Assembly (NCBI GenBank): GCA_950097015.1
Contig: CATNEN010000029.1
Span: 3,181,501 to 3,245,500, forward strand
From: Macrostomum hystrix
Taxonomy: Eukaryota > Platyhelminthes > Macrostomidae
Reading direction: 5' to 3'
DNA length: 64,000 bases
This document shows positions 57,689 to 64,000 of this stretch, piece after piece. The notes beneath the pieces were generated by a model. That model did no database searches. It saw only the letters and a list, made by a program, of their open reading frames with translations, and was not told the origin of the DNA. Each line of letters opens with the position of its first letter. The first letter of the stretch is position 1. The translations under genes and the position numbers were made by a program.

Positions 57689-59632
57689 AAACAACTTGAA
57701 TTAAACAGTGCAATGGAATTGATAATCAACAATAAGCAATTAATTTACAAATTTTTATGACGACGCAAATGCGAAATAAAAAGTGCACGATCATTATCAC
57801 TCTCTCGTTTAGCCCAATAAATTCAATTATGATGCTTGAATTGAGCTTAAAAATATTACTTAGATGCATGGCTTGTACATGAGAGTGAATAAAGCCATCG
57901 AATAAGGGGGGTTTGTTTGCTAGTTTAATATACTAAATGAAAGTGCCGGATTCCTCAGCTGGGCTTGCACTTTTCCTCGTCTAGAACAGGGCTGGCATAC
58001 TAAAGTGGCACTGATCTACAAAGCTTATTTAAAAACTCTATCGGAAAATAGTAACTAAAGGCACCTAAAGCTTTGTGTAAATAAGTTAATGGACGCTTTA
58101 TAGATTTATAATTTGGTTGCTTACGATATGTAGGATAATTCAGTCAGTTTGATTTGATATTGTCATCAACAAAGTATATGGCTGAAGTGATACCTTAAAA
58201 ACGAAAATATTTTGCTCTATAGTCTATTGAACCTAATAGACTATCCTGAACAGATCTTTCATCAAATGAGTTAGCAAATCAGTATTAGAGCTTGTCTACT
58301 CCGCTTTCGTCTCTTCATGGTTCTGTAGTGTCGCGACTTTCGTCTCTGCCTTCTGTCCTCTATTCACTCTTTCGTTCTCTGCACTTTTCTTGTTTACATC
58401 GTCCAGTTCAATCTAGTTCTTTCTTCCTCGTTATCTCTGCGACTGATCTCTCATTCTCTATCCTTTCTTTCTTTCCTCCTTTCTGATTGGTTCGCCGCTC
58501 ACGTTCTAGCCTCCTCTCCTACCTTCAGTCGCGCACTCTTGTTATCGTACCGCCAACCCCCCTTCCTTATCGCTCTGTTAAACTTAAATATATATATATA
58601 TATTTTTGTTTTTTTAATAGATTTTTCATCAACTTTACTTTCGAAGTTTTTTAGTTTTTAAAACACATTGTTTTCATCACAATGTATTTTCTCATTGCGT
58701 CAACTTAAAGTTTTTAATGATAACAAAAATTTGGCGAAACCTCTGCCCACGAAAAGCCAAGCCAATCAGAGCGAAGGGCATAGAATAAGGGCTTGGGGTT
58801 TGGAAAGGGATGAGAGACACGGAGTGAATGTACATTGGCTGAAAAGTGGATAGAGTTGAAGAGCGCCAACCCCAAATGGAGGTGGCATGACTTGTTATCG
58901 GAGACTTCTCGCTGCTATTTAGGCTGCTCAAAAGTCAGCTTTTAGGCTCCAAGACAAGCTCTACTCTCGAACTTAACTCGAAACTCAAACTTAATGACTT
59001 ATAGTGTTTCGATTGCTAGTATACTTGGCTGCTTGCGAGCTGATATCTTGCTTCTTTTGCTAGTGCAGTTCTTTCGAAGAGAATCATTGATATTTTTTAG
59101 TTTTCATTGTATTTTTGTTTAGCCCAGTCTGAGCATTGCTTTGAAAGGGTCCCAGTTTGTATTGTGATTTGATGTAATTAATGCTATCGGCTATCAACGA
59201 CGAGATTTATTCGTTCGAAGTCAGTTGACATCAGCACAGATGTTAAATTCTGTCGTTCGATCGAATTTTCTAAATCAAATTGAAACATGTCTTATTGCCA
59301 TAACTGGAGGGATAAAAGAACATGCTCACGCGAAGGAGGTCTATATACTATTCGCTGGTGGTAGTGGAAATGTTTACATAGCAGAACTTAAACAAATCGG
59401 ATTAAAGCGGGACAAGACTGGGCAACCAAGGGTGGTAAATGACCAGATTCAAAGATTTAGGTCATGTGTTATTCAGTGATATGCCAGGGCAAAAAATATG
59501 ATAAAATCGAGATTGTCAATAATCAGCTTTTTAGTCAAAACAGCATAAAATGAGTTTGCTGAATCACTCGTCAAGCCTTAAAGGAGTTATGTCTCCTAAA
59601 ATGCTAGGTCCTTAATCTAGTCACCTTTCTCA
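57689..59632. other. Spacer between convergent genes
   Basis: A pyrimidine-rich block at about 58290-58560, a short (ta)n run near 58589 and AT-rich flanks. An 84-codon frame at 59225-59479 starts at TTG and resembles nothing known. I support no gene here. Confidence 0.4.
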
Positions 59633-59700
59633 ATGGAGTCACGTGATCTAGTTTCTCAATGGAGTCACGTGATCTAGTTTCTCAATAAAGTCACGTGATT
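59633..59700. repeat. 26-bp repeat with E-box, overlapping the GPCR stop codon
   Basis: Two and a half copies of a unit holding tttctcaatggagtcacgtg and atctag. Each copy has the palindrome tcacgtga, an E-box with CLEAR/MITF-like flanks. The last copy supplies the TGA stop of the GPCR (59691-59693). Confidence 0.75.
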
Positions 59701-62700
59701 CTTTCTCCGGCCACCAAGCTAGGCAGCCTGGCCAGCCCCGTCAGGCCCGTGCTAAACTCGCGGCAGGCGCCGCCACCACCGTGGCCGCTCGACTGTGTGC
59801 CGGTTGTATCACCGCCGTCGCCGCGCAGGCAGGCGTAGATCTTCGGCAAGAAGAGGCATGCGCAGCAGGCATATGTGGTCAGCAGGATTCCTGACATGGA
59901 TACCACTGCCCGCTGCAGTCCGGTGGGCAGGAAAAAGTAGGCCGGAAAGTAGCAGAGCCACAGGCAGGCGGTGCTGAACGAGCACACAAAGATGCACATT
60001 GACTCCTTGAAATTGTTCGGCAGTTTCCTAGTAAGGTAGGCCAGAATGAGAGCTCCGGCAATGAGCAGCAGGTTCCAAGCGCCCGGCAGCAGCATCTGCA
60101 GCGGTGACACGGAGCAGACCTCTTCCACATCGGGCTCGTAGCGCACCAGTTGACGCTTCTGCACTACCGGAGCTCCGGTCAGCAAGGTGAGGCCTGTGAG
60201 GATTCCGGCCTATGAATTGTTTTGTCGGAGGATAACACAAGTTAACCTGAAGCTTGATGATGACTGGTAGAGCGGTTAACACGGTCACCTCTCGCACCAA
60301 GGTCCCTGAGCTCGATTCCGCGGCGAGGCTACATTTATTTGATGCGCAGCCACGGAGAGAAGGCTTGCGGGCTTGTCGTGCAATATACGCCTTTTTGAGC
60401 CAATCTCCAATGCACAGTGAGAGTGTACACTGCCTGACGATGAGAAATTCAGGGCAGATGTACACTTGTGTGAGCGTGTGCCTGCGTACAGTATCTGTGT
60501 GTGTGGTCAGGAGTCAGAGAAATGGGCAGAATTGCCTCCTCGCTGGCTGCGGGTCCAGTACATCAAATGATGTGCCATTGCGCTCAGCCCTGTAGTTATT
60601 ATTTTGTTTTATTCACCTGAAGCTCCCGTCATGTCAATCTAGCCTCGGTATCAGTTAGTTACTTAGTATAGTTTAGTTTAGGATAAATAGCGAATTATAA
60701 TTGCGTAATTTGTGATCGTTTTTGTTCTACTGACAATCTTTGTAGTAAAACCAATACGCGAGGGAGTATCTAACGGAGCGCAGTCTTAGTCTGAGCCTTT
60801 TTATAATCATCTAGTCGAGGATAGCTTTAGGCACGCGTGGAATGTACCGGGAAGGTGTTTATCAAAAGTGTGCAAAAAGCTTTAGAAAAGTATTTCACCT
60901 TTCCCCCCCTAACAAACAATAGACACTCCTCGTACTTTTAGCATTTTTGTCATATAGACTCGTATGGAAAGAGGTGTTGATGCGATCACAATGACCCGAG
61001 ATCGTTAAGGAAGCCTTAGCTCATGTTGGATTAACGAGTTCCTTATCGCCACGCCGTAAGAAATTTAAATGAGCAAACATTACTAGGAGAGTTATCTGCT
61101 GGTGGAACTTTGCTAGCTGCAGCATGACAGCCATCTGCAGGGTTGCTGATGATCCTGAAAGATCTGGAGCCGATAATCTAGTTTGCTAAACGTGTCTGCC
61201 AAGCGATAGTTGGCGGAGCAATCTCTGCTCATTAGTCTCTCTGGTTTAGCATTCCATAACTTGATTATGAAGGAGGGCGCTTCTGCTCATCGCCTTCGAC
61301 AGCTTTCCTGATTTATTCTGAGCTGCACTCCATTAATTGTATTATTTGAGCACAGCTCAAAGTCAACAAAAGTGAGTTCAAGCTTCACTTTATCCTTGTC
61401 AAGTACTCGTCACACTTTCTCTATTGATGCCGCATTTACTGTGAGTGTTTCACACATGATGGAAAAGTACAAAATGTAGAACTTATTGCACCCTTCAACT
61501 CTTGTATTGTCGACTGTAGCGCACAGCGTTATTTTGTGCAACCCTTGTGTCCATGGCAGGCTATCAATATTTATTCAGAACTCGTATATATAGAGAAGAA
61601 ATAAATTGCAGCTATAGCGTGGCGCTTCCAAAGCCTGTGTACAGCTGTTCAGTCGATGGACTGGAGAGGTTGCCACATCCACCCAAAATTTCCATCCCAA
61701 CTGATGCTGTTGGAGCATTGGGGAATTAAGTGGCTTTCTCAAGGTCAAAAATAGTTTTGGGCAGGGATACGAATCAAAAACCGATGAATTATCAGTACTC
61801 GTTGGACCCCAAGAGACAGCAGGACTCCAGCTTAACAGACCTGAACAGTGGTGACTCCGAATGCTCCGGCAAAGATGCAGGCGTCCGAGGCCCAGCGCGC
61901 CCTGGCAAGGCTGTCAGCCGCTCTGAACAGGCGGTAGATGCGCAGCGCCCGATTGGCCAGCAGGCCGAACAGCGCCGAATAGGAAAGGTGAAAGCCGTAG
62001 TAGGCTAAGCCGCAGATGGCGTTGCTAGCTGGGGCCAGGTGAACCAAGGCCAGAGAGTCCATGACTAGCAGGCAGGCCAGCACGGCTAGGCTGACTGGAA
62101 GCGACGTCGCCTTCACAATCTTAACTTGGCGTCTAGCGACGAAGTAGGCGAAGCTGGCGATCACCAGGGCGGCGTTGAGGCCGGCGGCCGGGCCGGCGAT
62201 GAGGCACACCGGGTCGCCCAGATTGATTCGGGTTGGCGGCACCGGCTGGCAGACTGCGCGTCGAGACTGGTCCGGCCAGGTGCCAACTGGGCAGGCACGG
62301 CAGGTGTTATCGACGGTGTCGGCCACCTCATCGCTGCGGCAGTCGCGACAGTCGAAGCAGCAGACGGCGGGCCGACCAGTAAGGCGGATCTGGCCGGGAC
62401 GGCACGGCTCCGAGCAAGCGGATTTCGGCACCTTTCGGGAGACAGACTTTTTACGAATTTACAGAAGGAAGACTCGAAAAATGACATCAGTTGCACTCCC
62501 TACCAAAAGGCCGTCAGACTTGTGCGGATACCGAGACCACAGCAGCCGGCCTGGATCAACCAGCAGCTCTCGGTCTTTATCGTCGCTGAAAACTCCTAGC
62601 GGCTCGATGGCGTAGCTGTCGCCAGCCAGCGAGTCCTGCATCACCAGCATGAAGTTCTCGGGCTCACCATTGGCTTGAAACCGAACCGGCGTCCCGTACC

Positions 62701-63175
62701 GATTGGAGGCATTGAAGCTAACATTCAGGATGTCGCGGTAGAGCTCCGGACCGCTGATGCAGCCCTGTAGGGCGGACCGGTTGCCAGCGAGCGCGGCGGG
62801 ACATCGGGCCGACACATGACGGTGAAGGCCGTGAGCTATGGCCATGACGCTGTCGTACAACAGGTTCAGGTTCTCTACCTTGGGCGTTAGCGGACGCGTC
62901 GACTGAAGTAGGCTGCGGTTCGCGTTGGCATGGCAACCGGAATCGAGGACGTTCGGCTGAGCCAGATTGCAGTTGAACATGTAGCGCAGATAGGCGGAGC
63001 TGAGCGGATCACGCATCGCCTCCGAGACTTTGATTGACATGCCGCGCTCGAATCGCTCAGCGGGCAGGTTGGTTGACACGGGTCGAAAGTAGAGCGATGG
63101 CGCAACCACCTGGGCAAGGTGAGTGCACTGGAACTGATTGCACATCACAATGGCATTGCGACTGCGTGACAAGGC
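59691..63175 (-). CDS. Class C GPCR, metabotropic-glutamate-receptor-like (5' incomplete)
   Basis: Plasma-membrane receptor with a Venus-flytrap ligand domain, a cysteine-rich linker and seven helices. Visible exons: 62504-63175, 61841-62431, 59691-60209, all phase 0, giving 593 aa plus stop. The first carries the C-terminal lobe of the flytrap domain. The second opens with the nine-cysteine linker (VPKSACSEPCRPGQ, then CCFDCRDC and CRACPVGTWPD) and TM1-TM4, including YYGFHLSYSALFGLLANR. The third has TM5-TM7 with RKLPNNFKESMCIFV and FLPKIYACL, the mGluR-style ending. Acceptors and donors are good (ctttag, gtaggg, cgaaag, gtctgt, ttcatag). The cytoplasmic tail is short (about 35 aa) and has no Homer-type PPxxF motif. 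The N-terminal half of the flytrap domain and the signal peptide must lie beyond position 64000. The ligand cannot be named. Confidence 0.9.
60256..60608 (+). repeat. tRNA-derived SINE (family 1), near full length
   Basis: Head: actggtagagcggttaac (A-box) and gagctcgattccg (B-box). Body: agagaaggcttgcggg, gcacagtgagagtgtacac, gcctcctcgctggctgc. Tail: gttattatt. It lies in a GPCR intron, antisense to the gene, and is close in sequence to the 63-kb copy. Confidence 0.88.
60609..61624. other. Rest of the GPCR intron between 60209 and 61841
   Basis: No exon or repeat recognised; the phase-0 junction across the intron needs none. Confidence 0.4.
61625..61790 (-). repeat. Diverged SINE family-2 copy
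   Basis: Plus-strand blocks gctgttcagtcgatggactg, actgatgctgttgg and gggatacgaatc match, in order, those of the family-2 SINE at 25383-25660 read on the plus strand. It is truncated and old. Confidence 0.55.
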
Positions 63176-63280
63176 CTAAAGCTAAGATGACATCTGACTT
63201 CCATGAGCTTCCATGAAGGTATGATCACTTTAAATATATATTTTAGCTTATTATTATATAAATATAATAAGAAATAATAC

Positions 63281-63643
63281 AGTGGGGTCGGTGGCAGAGC
63301 GGTTAACGCGGTCACCTCTCGCACCAAGGTCCCTGAGCTCGATTCCGCGGCGAGGCCACATGATTTGGGGCGCTGCCGCGGAGAGAAGGCTAGGGGGCTT
63401 GTCGTGCAATTTGCACCCTTGAGGGCCAACCTCCAAGGCACAGTGAGAGTGTACACTGCCTGACGATGAGAAAGTCAGGGCAGATGTACACACCCGTGTG
63501 AGTGGATGCCTGCGTATCTGTGTCCGTGTGTGCTCAGGAGTCAGCGAAACGGGCAGAATTGCCTCCTCGCTGGCTGCGGTTCTAGTGTCACCAAATGATG
63601 TGCCACTGCCCGCAGCCCTCCTGCAATTATTATTATTATTAAG
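63281..63643 (+). repeat. tRNA-derived SINE (family 1), best full-length copy
   Basis: About 360 bp: tRNA-like head with A-box gtggcagagcggttaac and B-box gagctcgattccg spaced as in a Pol III promoter; a unique body (ggagagaaggctaggggg, ggcacagtgagagtgtac, gctcaggagtcagcgaaac, gcctcctcgctggctgcgg, gatgtgccactgcccgcag); and a short (att)n tail. It lies in a GPCR intron, antisense to the gene. It serves as the reference for the other copies in this window. Confidence 0.9.
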
Positions 63644-63890
63644 CAATGGTGAGTAGGGTGAGCAACTCCTGGATTGGTGAGTGAGCAGCTCTTGGATTAG
63701 TGAGTAGGGTGAGCAACTCCTGGATTGGTGAGTGAGCAGCTCTTGGATTAGTGAGTAGGGTGAGCAACTCCTGGATTGGTGAGTGAGCAGCTCTTGGATT
63801 AGTGAGTAGGGTGAGCAACTCCTGGATTGGTGAGTGAGCAACTCCTGGATTGGAGGGTGGGTGAGCAGCTCCTGGATTGGTGCGTGTGCG
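63640..63890. repeat. 51-bp higher-order minisatellite next to the SINE tail
   Basis: Each about 51-bp unit combines two similar subunits: gagcaactcctggattggtg and gagcagctcttggattagtg, the latter extended by agtaggg. About five units, starting directly after the (att)n tail of the SINE. Confidence 0.9.
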
Positions 63891-64000
63891 TGCAATAATT
63901 AAATAATAGAAAGTTTCAAAATCACAAGAGAGATTTGATCGCTTCTGTATTTCTTGTTACAGTCTTTTGTTTCGCCATGGATTTGGCAACGGAAGATAAT
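63891..64000. other. Right edge, presumed GPCR intron
   Basis: AT-rich, no exon seen; the missing upstream exons of the GPCR should follow to the right. Confidence 0.4.

Noticed and set aside
59225-59479. 84-codon frame between convergent genes
   Set aside because: Starts at TTG, no recognisable motif, AT-rich context without splice signals.

Overview
This is a eukaryotic, animal nuclear window. The genes carry spliceosomal introns, the proteins are metazoan families (class II ARF GTPase, OSBP, SLC16-type transporter, ribosomal protein S17, PLAT-domain protein, class C GPCR), and tRNA-derived SINEs are present. The mix of compact GC-richer exons, AT-rich spacers and very many minisatellites would suit a flatworm or other lophotrochozoan, but nothing in the sequence fixes the species.

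Layout, left to right. 1-4.1 kb: spacer with a tRNA-like element and a 25-bp minisatellite. 4.1-6.8 kb (-): a complete three-exon class II ARF. 7.4-17.6 kb (+): a complete eight-exon oxysterol-binding protein, head to head with ARF across about 0.6 kb; six of its seven introns hold minisatellites. 19.4-23.6 kb (+): a monocarboxylate-transporter-like gene with an array in every intron. 25.1-29.5 kb (-): an unrecognised protein of about 290 aa. 29.5-37.4 kb: a repeat-dominated spacer with a 2-kb polypurine array. 37.4-39.5 kb (-): a small single-pass membrane protein. 39.5-42.3 kb: arrays. 42.3-45.4 kb (-): RPS17 with a probable long 5' UTR intron that holds a transposase remnant and a SINE. 46.7-50.3 kb (+): two tandem paralogues, one with a PLAT domain and one without. 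51.6-57.6 kb (+): a seven-exon glutamine-rich coiled-coil protein, unrecognised. 59.7 kb to beyond the right edge (-): a metabotropic-glutamate-like class C GPCR, 5' incomplete.

Exon models were built by hand from splice consensus, reading phase and family knowledge. Phases close exactly for ARF (181 aa), OSBP (859 aa), RPS17 (120 aa), the coiled-coil gene (550 aa) and the visible GPCR exons. The most striking property is that nearly every intron and spacer carries its own private minisatellite (about 29 arrays, units about 11-54 bp, roughly 18 kb or over a quarter of the window), often ending within tens of bases of a splice site. In the transporter gene, phase suggests that one such array may be coding. 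The long open frames inside the arrays are otherwise by-products of stop-free repeat units.
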